DNA of 27,447 nucleotides from an uncultured Christensenella sp. (GTDB lineage Bacteria > Bacillota > Clostridia > Christensenellales > UBA3700), in contig CAJTZR010000012.1 in the NCBI GenBank assembly GCA_910584035.1, positions 1 through 27,447 of the forward strand. The letters are read 5' to 3'. Position 1 is the stretch's first letter. Every line of letters begins with the position of its first letter. Below the pieces are notes generated by a model. The model had not been told where the DNA came from and did no database searches. It saw only the letters and a list, made by a program, of their open reading frames with translations. The position numbers and the translations under genes are program-made. Below, one piece after another: positions 7,483 through 15,473 of the stretch.

Positions 7483-8601
7483 TTAAACTGTCTTTCCCTT
7501 TGCGATTACAACTGGATATGTATCATAACCAGCAATACGCCTATCCTCAGTGATAACTACATTTTTATCTGTGATAGTATAACTTAACTCTGCATTTTTT
7601 TGTATTATGCCGTGTTCCATAACAATACTATTACGTATTACAGCACCTTCCTCTACCACTACACCACGGAATAGAATACTATTTTCCACTGTACCATTAA
7701 TATCGCAACCATCAGCAATCAAGCTGTTTTTAACAGTAGATTTTTCCCTATAAATGGTTGGAACACTATCCTTTGTTTTAGTATAAATTTTACCTGCACG
7801 ATAGAATAAGTCATTTCTAACTTTGCTATCAAGCATTTTCATATTTTCACCATAGTAAGACTGAATATCGTCAATAATTGCAGAATAGCCACTATGTAAA
7901 TATGCATAAATTTTAAGTTTATCAAGATTTTGTTGCAATGTATGACGCTCAAAATTCATATGACCTTGCTCATAACCAATTTGTATCATATTTACAAGAA
8001 AATCTTTTTTCATCAAATAAATGTTTAAAGAGATTTGAGATATTTCATCTGATTTACTATTCTTTATAAGCATTTCCTTAACAAAATTATCTTTATCACA
8101 TTCCACAATAACTCTTGTACAATTATTTGGTTTTGCCATATGTGTAACCATTGTAATATCCGCACCAGATTTGATATGAGCATTATAAACTTCTTCATAG
8201 TCAATATTTGCTGCGATATTACTATTAGTTAAAACAATGTAGTCCTCTTTTGCGTTTGTGATATAGTCAAGAATGCCGTGTAAAGCTTCTATTTTACCTC
8301 TGTAAATATTTCTACTTATATTAGAAACATATGGAGGGAATACTGCAATACCGCTATTTTTTCTATTCAAGTCCCAATCACGACCCATACGAATATGGTC
8401 CATAAGTGAAGAATAGTTTGATTTAGTTACTATACCAATAGTAGTAATATTGCTGTTAACAAGATTAGATAATGTAAAGTCAATAACTCTGTATCTGCCA
8501 CAGAAAGGCAAGGATGCAGTAGTTCTGTGAATTGTTAATTCATTCAACTTTTCCTCAGCATTATCACTTGCAAATACTACACTCATTATGTTATTATTCA
8601 T
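7483..8601 (-). CDS. glgD: GlgD, non-catalytic subunit of ADP-glucose pyrophosphorylase
   Basis: A 372-residue paralogue of GlgC. In characterised Firmicutes, GlgD pairs with GlgC and modulates its activity. It keeps the family scaffold (PFCGRYRVIDFTLSN and a C-terminal left-handed beta-helix of hexapeptide type). It has lost the catalytic signatures: no GGxGTRL nucleotide loop, the SGDHIY metal-binding motif reads TNSNIA, and the FEEKP sugar-phosphate lysine motif is absent. Its ATG overlaps the glgC stop (ATGA, 8598-8601), with an excellent GGAGGTGA (8605-8612) inside the end of glgC. That implies translational coupling and matched amounts of the two subunits. Confidence 0.93.
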   Translation of the reverse strand: MNNNIMSVVFASDNAEEKLNELTIHRTTASLPFCGRYRVIDFTLSNLVNSNITTIGIVTKSNYSSLMDHIRMGRDWDLNRKNSGIAVFPPYVSNISRNIYRGKIEALHGILDYITNAKEDYIVLTNSNIAANIDYEEVYNAHIKSGADITMVTHMAKPNNCTRVIVECDKDNFVKEMLIKNSKSDEISQISLNIYLMKKDFLVNMIQIGYEQGHMNFERHTLQQNLDKLKIYAYLHSGYSAIIDDIQSYYGENMKMLDSKVRNDLFYRAGKIYTKTKDSVPTIYREKSTVKNSLIADGCDINGTVENSILFRGVVVEEGAVIRNSIVMEHGIIQKNAELSYTITDKNVVITEDRRIAGYDTYPVVIAKGKTV

Positions 8602-9803
8602 ACTTCACCTCCGTCAATCATTGCATTAACTGGCACTTTTGAATCTGGTTGTACAATAGCGTTAGGACCTACTACTGTAATTTGCCATTCCCCAGCAACT
8701 GGAGCTGACTGCGACTCTCCAACCACAGCACCGCTACCAATAATAGCATCCGCACCAATTATTGAGTATTTAACCACGGCATTGTCTTGAATTATAACAC
8801 CTGGCATAATTGTGCACCCCTCAACAATTGCATTTTCGCCAATCACAACTGATGGTGAAATAATAGAGTTTGTAACAGACCCAGAAATTGAACAACCCTC
8901 TGTAATCAAGCTGTTTTTAATAACAGCACGTTCACCAGTAAAATGAGGTGGTTCAGCAGTTGACCTAGCATAAATTTTCCATTTATCGTCATTTAAAACT
9001 AAGCCACTCTTTGTATTTAGCAAATCCATATTTGCTTCCCAAAGGCTTGAGATTGTTCCAACATCTTTCCAATATCCTTTAAACTCATAAGCAAATAATC
9101 TTTCGCCCGCATTTAACATATTTGGAATAATGTTTTTACCAAAGTCATTTTCAGACTTTTTGTCGTTCTCATCATCAACCAAGTACTTTTTAAGTTTTTC
9201 CCAAGTAAAGATATAAATACCCATTGAAGCGTTAGTACTCTTTGGTTTTTTAGGTTTTTCCTCAAACTCATAAACACTGCCGTCTGGGTTAGTGTTCATA
9301 ATACCAAACCTTGAAGCCTCTTCCTTAGGCACATCAATAACAGCTATTGTACAATCAGCATTACGCTTTTTATGTGCAGCTAACATTTCGGAATAGTCCA
9401 TTTTGTAAATATGGTCACCAGATAAAATCAATACATATTCTGGCATAAATTTATCAATAAATGCAATATTTTGATAAATTGCATTTGCAGTGCCTTTATA
9501 CCATTCACCAGACTTACCTCTCATATAAGGTGGCAAAACGTAAACACCACCATTTAATCTGTCCAAATCCCAAGGTTGTCCATTTCCAATGTATTGGTTC
9601 AAATCAAAAGGTTGATATTGAGTCAACACACCAATAGTATCAATACCCGAATTTATACAATTAGATAGCGGAAAATCTATAATTCTATATTTACCGCCAA
9701 AAGGCACAGCTGGCTTTGCAGTATCTTTTGTCAAAACACCTAGTCTAGTACCTTGACCACCTGCAAGTAACATTGCAACACATTCCTTATTATTGTGTAA
9801 CAT
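8598..9803 (-). CDS. glgC: Glucose-1-phosphate adenylyltransferase (ADP-glucose pyrophosphorylase), catalytic subunit
   Basis: Converts glucose-1-phosphate and ATP to ADP-glucose, the committed and normally regulated step of glycogen synthesis. The 401-residue protein has all expected motifs: GGQGTRL (15-21), KPAVPFGGKYRIIDF, GTANAIYQN, LSGDHIYKMDY and FEEKPKKPKS, followed by a C-terminal left-handed beta-helix domain. The length is normal. Its ribosome binding site AGGAGGGGG overlaps the stop codon of glgB, so translation of the two genes is probably coupled. It overlaps glgD by 4 nt. Allosteric effectors cannot be read from the sequence. Confidence 0.97.
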   Translation of the reverse strand: MLHNNKECVAMLLAGGQGTRLGVLTKDTAKPAVPFGGKYRIIDFPLSNCINSGIDTIGVLTQYQPFDLNQYIGNGQPWDLDRLNGGVYVLPPYMRGKSGEWYKGTANAIYQNIAFIDKFMPEYVLILSGDHIYKMDYSEMLAAHKKRNADCTIAVIDVPKEEASRFGIMNTNPDGSVYEFEEKPKKPKSTNASMGIYIFTWEKLKKYLVDDENDKKSENDFGKNIIPNMLNAGERLFAYEFKGYWKDVGTISSLWEANMDLLNTKSGLVLNDDKWKIYARSTAEPPHFTGERAVIKNSLITEGCSISGSVTNSIISPSVVIGENAIVEGCTIMPGVIIQDNAVVKYSIIGADAIIGSGAVVGESQSAPVAGEWQITVVGPNAIVQPDSKVPVNAMIDGGEV

Positions 9804-9814
9804 TAAACCCCCTC

Positions 9815-11683
9815 CTACTCTTTACATTTTAAAAACATAACACTATTAGGTTCAATTTCAAGTGTAATGTGATATTCTTGTCCGTGTAGTCCACCTTTCT
9901 TTGCTTTATAAGACTTGTTTTTAATCTTATGACCACCAAACTTTTCAAGCGAACTATCAAGTTTCACGCTGTAACTACCATTCTTTGGTACGCCCATATC
10001 ATATTTTTCTCTTTTAACTGGTGAGAAGTTCACAACAACAACAGTAAATTTCCCGTCCTTTGCATATCTAACAAACGATACAATATTTTGAACATTATCA
10101 TCAACAACAAGCCACTTAAAGCCGTCATAACTACAATCTTGTTCGTACATTTCTTTATTTTCAAGATAATACTTATTTAACACTTGAACAAAATCTTGCA
10201 ATTGTTTATGTTTGTCATATTCAAGCAACAACCAGTCCAAACCTTGTTTATAATTCCACTCTATAAATTGTCCAAACTCATTACCCATAAATGATAATTT
10301 TTTACCAGGATGTCCAATCATATATCCATAAAATGCTTTTAATTCCTCAAACTTATCGTCATAGTATAATGGCATTTTACCAATCATACTACATTTGCCG
10401 TGTACAACCTCATCGTGTGACAAAGGCAAAATATAATTTTCTGAATAAGCATATGTGATAGAATAAGTAACTTTATTATGATTATCTTTTCTAAAGAACG
10501 GGTCAAGTGATGCGTAACTTAACATATCATTCATCCAACCCATATTCCATTTATAGCTAAAACCAAGTCCGCCGTCCTCTGTAGGTTTAGTCACCATAGG
10601 GAAAGCTGTAGACTCTTCCGCTACCATTATAGCACCCTTGTGAATAGTCAAACAAGTTTTGTTCAAATCTTTCAAAAAGTCGATTGCTTCCAAATTATAG
10701 TTACCGCCAAAGCAGTTTGGTCGCCATTCGCCATTTCTTCTGCCATAGTCAAGATACAACATACTTGCTACCGCATCAACTCTTATTCCGTCAATATGAT
10801 ACTCGCTTAGCCAATACATTGCAGAAGATATCAAGAATGATTTTACCTCATTTTTGCTGTAGTCGAATATCCTTGTCCCCCATTCCTTATGCTCACATTT
10901 TAGCTCGTCTGAATACTCATAAAGCCTTGTTCCGTCAAATTCCATTAAGCCGTGTTCGTCTTTTGGAAAATGTGCAACAACCCAGTCAAGAATAACACTT
11001 ATCCCTGCCTTATGACATTTATCAATAAAGTACATAAAGTCCTTTGGCAAGCCGTATCTTGAAGTTGGTGCAAAAAATCCCGTTGCTTGATAACCCCAAG
11101 ACCCGTCAAACGGATATTCCGTCATAGGTAAAAGCTCAATATGAGTATAACCCATTTTTTTAACATATGGTATCAATTCCCTTGCCATATCCCTATAACT
11201 ATAATAATTGCCGTCTGGATATTGCTTCCAAGAACCAAAATGTAATTCATATACATTTATAGGTTTATCAAAAGTACTTGAATTGTCACGATTTGTTATC
11301 CATTCCTCATCTGTCCAATTGTACTTGTCAAGTTCGTAAACTTTAGAAGCATTTTGAGGTGCAGTTTCTGCGTGTACCGCATAAGGGTCACACTTTAAAA
11401 CTTTACTGCCGTCTTTTTTGAAAATACAAAGCTTATAAGCATCATATTTTTGAGGTTTTGCAGTAACACATTCCCATATTCCATCAGATATTAATTCAAA
11501 CTTGTCCACACCCGATTGCCAATGATTAAAATCTCCTACTAGGTGCACTGCCAAAGCGTTTGGTGCCCAAACACGAAACACCCAATTTTTTCCTTCCTTA
11601 TGAGGGCTGAAAAATTTATAAGATTGATAATTTTTGCCTTCGTGGTACAAATAAATAGGCAAATCGTTTTGCGTATTATTCAT
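9815..11683 (-). CDS. glgB: 1,4-alpha-glucan branching enzyme
   Basis: Introduces alpha-1,6 branches into glycogen. A 622-residue GH13 protein: an N-terminal CBM48-type beta-sandwich (about 30-120, VFRVWAPNA...VGDFNHW), then the catalytic barrel and a C-terminal all-beta domain. The three carboxylates can be placed: nucleophile D303 (GIRVDAV), acid/base E356 (MVAEEST) and D424 (LSHDEVVHGK). The DWVVAHFPKD segment is the usual DWVPAHFPKD with Val for Pro. First gene of the glgBCDA operon, with a clear promoter and a G6 ribosome binding site (11687-11692) close to the ATG. No Lys-rich tail is present, unlike GlgA and GlgP. Confidence 0.97.
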   Translation of the reverse strand: MNNTQNDLPIYLYHEGKNYQSYKFFSPHKEGKNWVFRVWAPNALAVHLVGDFNHWQSGVDKFELISDGIWECVTAKPQKYDAYKLCIFKKDGSKVLKCDPYAVHAETAPQNASKVYELDKYNWTDEEWITNRDNSSTFDKPINVYELHFGSWKQYPDGNYYSYRDMARELIPYVKKMGYTHIELLPMTEYPFDGSWGYQATGFFAPTSRYGLPKDFMYFIDKCHKAGISVILDWVVAHFPKDEHGLMEFDGTRLYEYSDELKCEHKEWGTRIFDYSKNEVKSFLISSAMYWLSEYHIDGIRVDAVASMLYLDYGRRNGEWRPNCFGGNYNLEAIDFLKDLNKTCLTIHKGAIMVAEESTAFPMVTKPTEDGGLGFSYKWNMGWMNDMLSYASLDPFFRKDNHNKVTYSITYAYSENYILPLSHDEVVHGKCSMIGKMPLYYDDKFEELKAFYGYMIGHPGKKLSFMGNEFGQFIEWNYKQGLDWLLLEYDKHKQLQDFVQVLNKYYLENKEMYEQDCSYDGFKWLVVDDNVQNIVSFVRYAKDGKFTVVVVNFSPVKREKYDMGVPKNGSYSVKLDSSLEKFGGHKIKNKSYKAKKGGLHGQEYHITLEIEPNSVMFLKCKE

Positions 11684-11712
11684 ATACCCCCCTTTATCTA
11701 TTTATTGTATAT

Positions 11713-11741
11713 ATTTTAACACATTTTACCATATTCGTCAA
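11713..11741 (-). promoter_or_regulatory. Sigma-A-type promoter of the glgBCDA operon
   Basis: On the minus strand TTGACG (11741-11736), a 17-nt spacer and TAAAAT (11718-11713). The predicted start near 11706 leaves a leader of only about 23 nt before the glgB ATG, so there is no room for a riboswitch. Confidence 0.75.
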
Positions 11742-12390
11742 TACCCAATTTGTGAAAAAAGGCATTTTTCTGTAGATTTTATTAGATTTCATCATTAGTG
11801 CAATTTAAAACTTGTCGCTATTACATAATGATAGCATATTACTTTTATTTTCCTTTAGATAATTCACTAAACTTTTCTGCCTTGCGAATCTAAATATTTA
11901 GTAGCTTCGCAAATTAATAAATAATTAGCTCATTCAAAAATAAGTCAGCTCAAACACATAAAATATCACTAATATTAAGACTAAAGAATTCAAATTAAGT
12001 TTGCAATTTCTTTTATAACCATTACTATTATCCTAATATAAAACTATTCAAGGCAACTATTAGATTAATGTTTGCTTTTAATAATTATGGACTAGGCAAA
12101 AAGATAACATTTTGTTAAACTGCAATTTTCCAATATATTTACAAACCAAATAAAAATACAAAATACTGCTTGTTTTTTTACCTTAATCTATATTAATCTT
12201 TACATTTATTTAAATTAATTTTCAAACATACAGACCTTTCATTTATATAGATTTCCCACTTGTTAATAAGTTTTTCAAACCACTATTTTACTATCATAGA
12301 TGTCTCTAATTTTAAAGATAAATTACCAATTTTTACAACAATTTAATTTGTCTTTTTATAATTTAGTACCGATTTTTGATAGTTTTATTC
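11742..12390. other. AT-rich gap between glgB and spoIVA
   Basis: About 650 bp without a supported gene. A 10-codon frame behind an AAAGGA on the minus strand near 11830-11870 is too short to call. Apart from the inverted repeat at 11882-11912 I see no promoter, RNA or repeat here. Confidence 0.6.
11882..11912. repeat. Nested inverted repeat (hairpin or operator-like)
   Basis: Outer arms TTGCGAA (11882-11888) and TTCGCAA (11906-11912) enclose a perfect 12-bp palindrome CTAAATATTTAG (11890-11901). It has no T-run, so it is not a terminator. It lies about 140 bp upstream of the glgB -35 box, where an upstream operator could be, but nothing identifies a binding protein. Confidence 0.6.
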
Positions 12391-12420
12391 AAAAAAGTGA
12401 CGACAAAGCGTCACCTTTTT
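12391..12420 (-). terminator. Intrinsic terminator of spoIVA
   Basis: Core stem GTGACG/CGTCAC, extended by A5/T6 pairing, around a 6-nt loop, with T6 at the end on the minus strand. It lies about 55 nt past the spoIVA stop codon. Confidence 0.85.
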
Positions 12421-12475
12421 AAATAATGTAAGACTTACTCAAAGTAAACTCAAAGAGATTTATTATGCTAAACTT

Positions 12476-13939
12476 TTATAGCAATACACAAAGCACTCCG
12501 CCCTTGCCTTCGTTGACAATTCTGCAAACAGTTTTACGCATTTTATTTTGAGCATCAGCTGGCATATTGTACATTTTTTGAGATAAGCCGTCTTTTGCAA
12601 TATCACACAATTTTTTACCAAACATATTTGTTTGCCAAATCTCGTCCAAGTTTTCCTTATACTCACCCTCTAGATAATTTACCATTTCTTGTGCACTTGC
12701 ACCAGTAGCAATTATAGGATTAACACTTGTTTTAATATCAACTTTCATAATATGCAAGCAACTACATTCTGCAGTCATTTTAATATTCTTTTTATTGCCG
12801 TTAACTTCAAACTCTGGAGTGTTATAGCAAATTTCGCTTTCATTTGGAACAACAACACCATAGCCAAATTGCTCTACTGACTCAAGTGCCTTATCCATTT
12901 TGCTTGATATTTTAATTGCACGACTTGCATTCTTGATATAACCAAACAATGCAGATTCGTCTTTAACATCAACGCCACAGCAGTCACTCAAAACTTGATA
13001 AAATAACTCCTCTTTTGGCATAATGTTAATAGCAATACTACCATCATCAAAATGTACATTTATGTTATCTACATTATTAAAATCTGTATCATTATCAAAG
13101 ATATCTTTTAATTTTGCATAGTCACACATTTTGTTAACATTAACAATTTTATCTGCAATCGCACCCATTACTTTGCTTATAAGCTCGCTGTCAAATGAAA
13201 GCATTTGCATCCATTTAGGCAAATTTACTCCAATCATTCTAAGTGGAAACTCACCTAAAATACAGCCAAGCAATTCTTGAATATCACTTACTAACATTTT
13301 GCTTACATTCTTTGCAACAACAGTTACACCATACTTGCTAGACATATCACTTACAAGCTTTTGAGTATCTGCTGATTCTGGATTTTTAGTATTAAGCAAA
13401 ATGATAAATGGTTTATTTGTGCGTACCATATCTGCAATAATACGCTCCTCTGATTGCTCATAATCTCCACGTGCAAATTCAGTAATGCTACCATCAGTAG
13501 TAACAACAATGCCAATAGTTGAGTGGTCACACATTACCTTTTTAGTGCCAATCTCGCCCGCTTCTGCAAACGGAATCTCGTGAGCAAACCAAGGTGAATT
13601 TACCATTCTGTCTTGATTTTCTACGCCATTAACCATATATCCAACGCAGTCAATCAATCTTATATTAACATTAAGATTATCTGCCAAATCTACCTTAACC
13701 CCTTTGTCAGGCACAAATTGTGGTTGAGAAGTCATAACTGCCTTACCAGTTGCAGATTGTGGCAATTCATCCACAACTCTTGACTTTTCATTCTCGTCTT
13801 CTAATTTTGGCAAAACAAGCTCATCCATAAATTTCTTAATAAATGTTGACTTACCACTTCTTACTGGTCCAACTACTCCGATATAAATATCGCCATTTGT
13901 TCTTTTTGCAATGTCTTGATAAATAGTTACGCTATCCAT
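12476..13939 (-). CDS. spoIVA: Stage IV sporulation protein A (spore coat morphogenetic ATPase)
   Basis: SpoIVA polymerises on the forespore surface, using ATP hydrolysis, to form the basement layer on which the coat is built; it is made in the mother cell. The 487-residue protein is close to the Bacillus length. It has an N-terminal TRAFAC-like NTPase domain with Walker A GPVRSGKS (24-31; K30 sits at the position of the Bacillus Walker A lysine), the RLIDCVGY segment and the STIGIVVTTDGS region, then the SpoIVA-specific middle and C-terminal domains. The C-terminus is hydrophobic (GGVLCVLL), as expected for the membrane-contacting end. Start ATG with GGAGG upstream (13946-13951). It is monocistronic: a terminator follows, and the upstream neighbour is divergent. 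Its presence marks the organism as an endospore former. Confidence 0.97.
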   Translation of the reverse strand: MDSVTIYQDIAKRTNGDIYIGVVGPVRSGKSTFIKKFMDELVLPKLEDENEKSRVVDELPQSATGKAVMTSQPQFVPDKGVKVDLADNLNVNIRLIDCVGYMVNGVENQDRMVNSPWFAHEIPFAEAGEIGTKKVMCDHSTIGIVVTTDGSITEFARGDYEQSEERIIADMVRTNKPFIILLNTKNPESADTQKLVSDMSSKYGVTVVAKNVSKMLVSDIQELLGCILGEFPLRMIGVNLPKWMQMLSFDSELISKVMGAIADKIVNVNKMCDYAKLKDIFDNDTDFNNVDNINVHFDDGSIAINIMPKEELFYQVLSDCCGVDVKDESALFGYIKNASRAIKISSKMDKALESVEQFGYGVVVPNESEICYNTPEFEVNGNKKNIKMTAECSCLHIMKVDIKTSVNPIIATGASAQEMVNYLEGEYKENLDEIWQTNMFGKKLCDIAKDGLSQKMYNMPADAQNKMRKTVCRIVNEGKGGVLCVLL

Positions 13940-13962
13940 TCTCTATCCTCCAAACCTTTATC

Positions 13963-13990
13963 ATTATAGAATATTGCGTACTTATTCCAA
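13963..13990 (-). promoter_or_regulatory. Possible promoter of spoIVA
   Basis: On the minus strand TTGGAA (13990-13985), 16 nt, then TATAAT (13968-13963). This resembles a sigma-A promoter. spoIVA is a sigma-E gene in studied species, but I could not find a good sigma-E pair (ATATT-type -35 and CATANNNT-type -10) in this leader, so the assignment is tentative. Confidence 0.35.
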
Positions 13991-14107
13991 TTATGCAAAC
14001 AAATTTTATTTTTTACAAAAAAATTTTCAAACTACTTAATTTAATGGTAAAAAACTAATTTAAATAAAAGATAGACCTGTGCTTTATACACTTTATAATC
14101 TATTTTG

Positions 14108-14136
14108 TTGCTTTTTGTGTTTTTTAATGATATAAT
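14108..14136 (+). promoter_or_regulatory. Sigma-A-type promoter of the SGNH hydrolase gene
   Basis: TTGCTT (14108-14113), 17-nt spacer, perfect TATAAT (14131-14136), followed by a short leader and AGAGG (14154-14158). Confidence 0.7.
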
Positions 14137-14164
14137 TAAGTCAATAATTATTTAGAGGCAAATG

Positions 14165-14911
14165 ATGAAAAAATTAACTTACAGCCAAAAAAGACAAATT
14201 GTTTTATCCGCTATTGCAGTTATTTCAATAATAATTGTAGTACTAGGCTGTGCTTTTTTAATTTATTCTATATATGGACAAGCACTTTTCTCTGCAAAAA
14301 GTATTCAACTAAAAAAAGCTGAGGAATATGCGGAACTTACAAGTTCAACGCCAAAAGACGGAGTTGTATTTGTTGGTGACAGCATTTTTGAATTATATAA
14401 ATTAAATAAATACTACAAAGGCAAAGATTATATAAATCGTGGCATATCAAGCAATAAATCTGCAGATGTTTTAGCAAGGCTTCAATCAAATGTAATAGAC
14501 TTAGAGCCTAAAATGGTAATTATTCACGTTGGAACAAATGACATTGGTCATTTTGTCAGTGATGAAGATTATTTATATAATATGTCTAAAATAATAGACA
14601 CAATTCAAACACAACTACCTGAATGTAAAATCTTGATTGATTCTATTTATCCAACTAAAAGACTAAACAATTACAATTCAATCAATCTTACAAAAACTCG
14701 TGACAATAAAAAAATTAGGAATGTTAATGAAAAATTAAAAAATCTTTGTGTAGTTAAAAATGTAAAATATATCAACACTCATAACAAATTACTTAGTGGT
14801 GAGGAACTGCATAGAGATTATACCATTGACGGACTACATTTAAATGACTTAGGTTATAAAGTTGCAAGCAATGAAATTACAAAAGAAATCAATCAAATAC
14901 TAATAGATTAA
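14165..14911 (+). CDS. Membrane-anchored SGNH/GDSL-family hydrolase
   Basis: A 248-residue predicted extracytoplasmic esterase or acetylhydrolase. Residues about 11-36 form one hydrophobic helix after a short basic N-terminus, acting as signal anchor. The SGNH blocks are all present: block I VGDSI with nucleophile S73, block II with G93 (NRGIS), block III VGTND with N125, and block V DGLHLN with D222 and H225. It resembles the lysophospholipase L1 / PAF-acetylhydrolase-like group. Likely substrates are ester or acetyl groups on cell-wall or exopolymer sugars, but that is inference. Two ATGs lie in tandem; I prefer the second (14165), which is 6 nt from AGAGG, over 14162 (3 nt). It is monocistronic and divergent from spoIVA. 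Confidence 0.88.
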   Translation: MKKLTYSQKRQIVLSAIAVISIIIVVLGCAFLIYSIYGQALFSAKSIQLKKAEEYAELTSSTPKDGVVFVGDSIFELYKLNKYYKGKDYINRGISSNKSADVLARLQSNVIDLEPKMVIIHVGTNDIGHFVSDEDYLYNMSKIIDTIQTQLPECKILIDSIYPTKRLNNYNSINLTKTRDNKKIRNVNEKLKNLCVVKNVKYINTHNKLLSGEELHRDYTIDGLHLNDLGYKVASNEITKEINQILID

Positions 14912-15278
14912 AATATTTTATTATTAAATTATATATATTATTAATTAATAGTTAAAAGTTTTGTTTATCACAATTAACTAATAAATTCGCCAAAAATTAT
15001 TAACTTACTATTTGTTATTTAGAAACTTGATATTAAGCAAATTATTATATCAAATGAATTGTATACACATTTGCTTAATACATTGTAATTTAAAATCAAT
15101 GCAAATATATAACACTTTACTGCGTACTGAAATATCAATAAGAACTGATATACATAAAAGTTGGCAAAACATTAATAAAGATTTTTTAATTTAAACATAT
15201 TAATTAAACTGGCATAAACGTTATAGAGCAAATAAAAGGCTTAAGATAAAGCAGTGCGTGGCTTTAATTGACAACAAA

Positions 15279-15304
15279 AAAAGTTTGAGTAAACTCAAAC
15301 TTTT
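15279..15304. terminator. Convergent intrinsic terminator
   Basis: An 11-bp perfect stem (15279-15289 with 15294-15304) around TAAA, with A-runs and T-runs on both sides. It lies between the convergent SGNH hydrolase and metH genes and can serve both. The rest of the 14912-15473 gap shows no supported gene; a 60-codon frame at 15012-15194 has no ribosome binding site. Confidence 0.8.
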
Positions 15305-15320
15305 CTTTTTTTATTATAGA

Positions 15321-15420
15321 TATATTAATTAACCAATAAATTATAATAAATTAATTAACTTTAAAATGATAAATTAATTAAAGATAAATTAATTAAATAA
15401 GTATTTATAATAAATTAATT
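15321..15420. repeat. Cluster of ATAAATTAATTA-type direct repeats
   Basis: Four near-identical copies of [A/G]ATAAATTAATT[A/C]A start at 15345, 15368, 15383 and 15409, with a degenerate copy at about 15321. Spacings are 23, 15 and 26 nt. The core TTAATTAA is itself palindromic. The cluster lies between the metH stop and the terminator, thus in the metH 3' region. It is more regular than random AT-rich sequence, but no function is evident. Confidence 0.6.
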
Positions 15421-15473
15421 CAATACTAAAATTATTAATATATTTTTTAACAACTACTATATAGATATATTAT

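Noticed and set aside
15012..15194. Plus-strand open frame of 60 codons after the SGNH hydrolase gene
   Set aside because: No ribosome binding site, no promoter and no recognisable motif; the composition looks like translated AT-rich noise.
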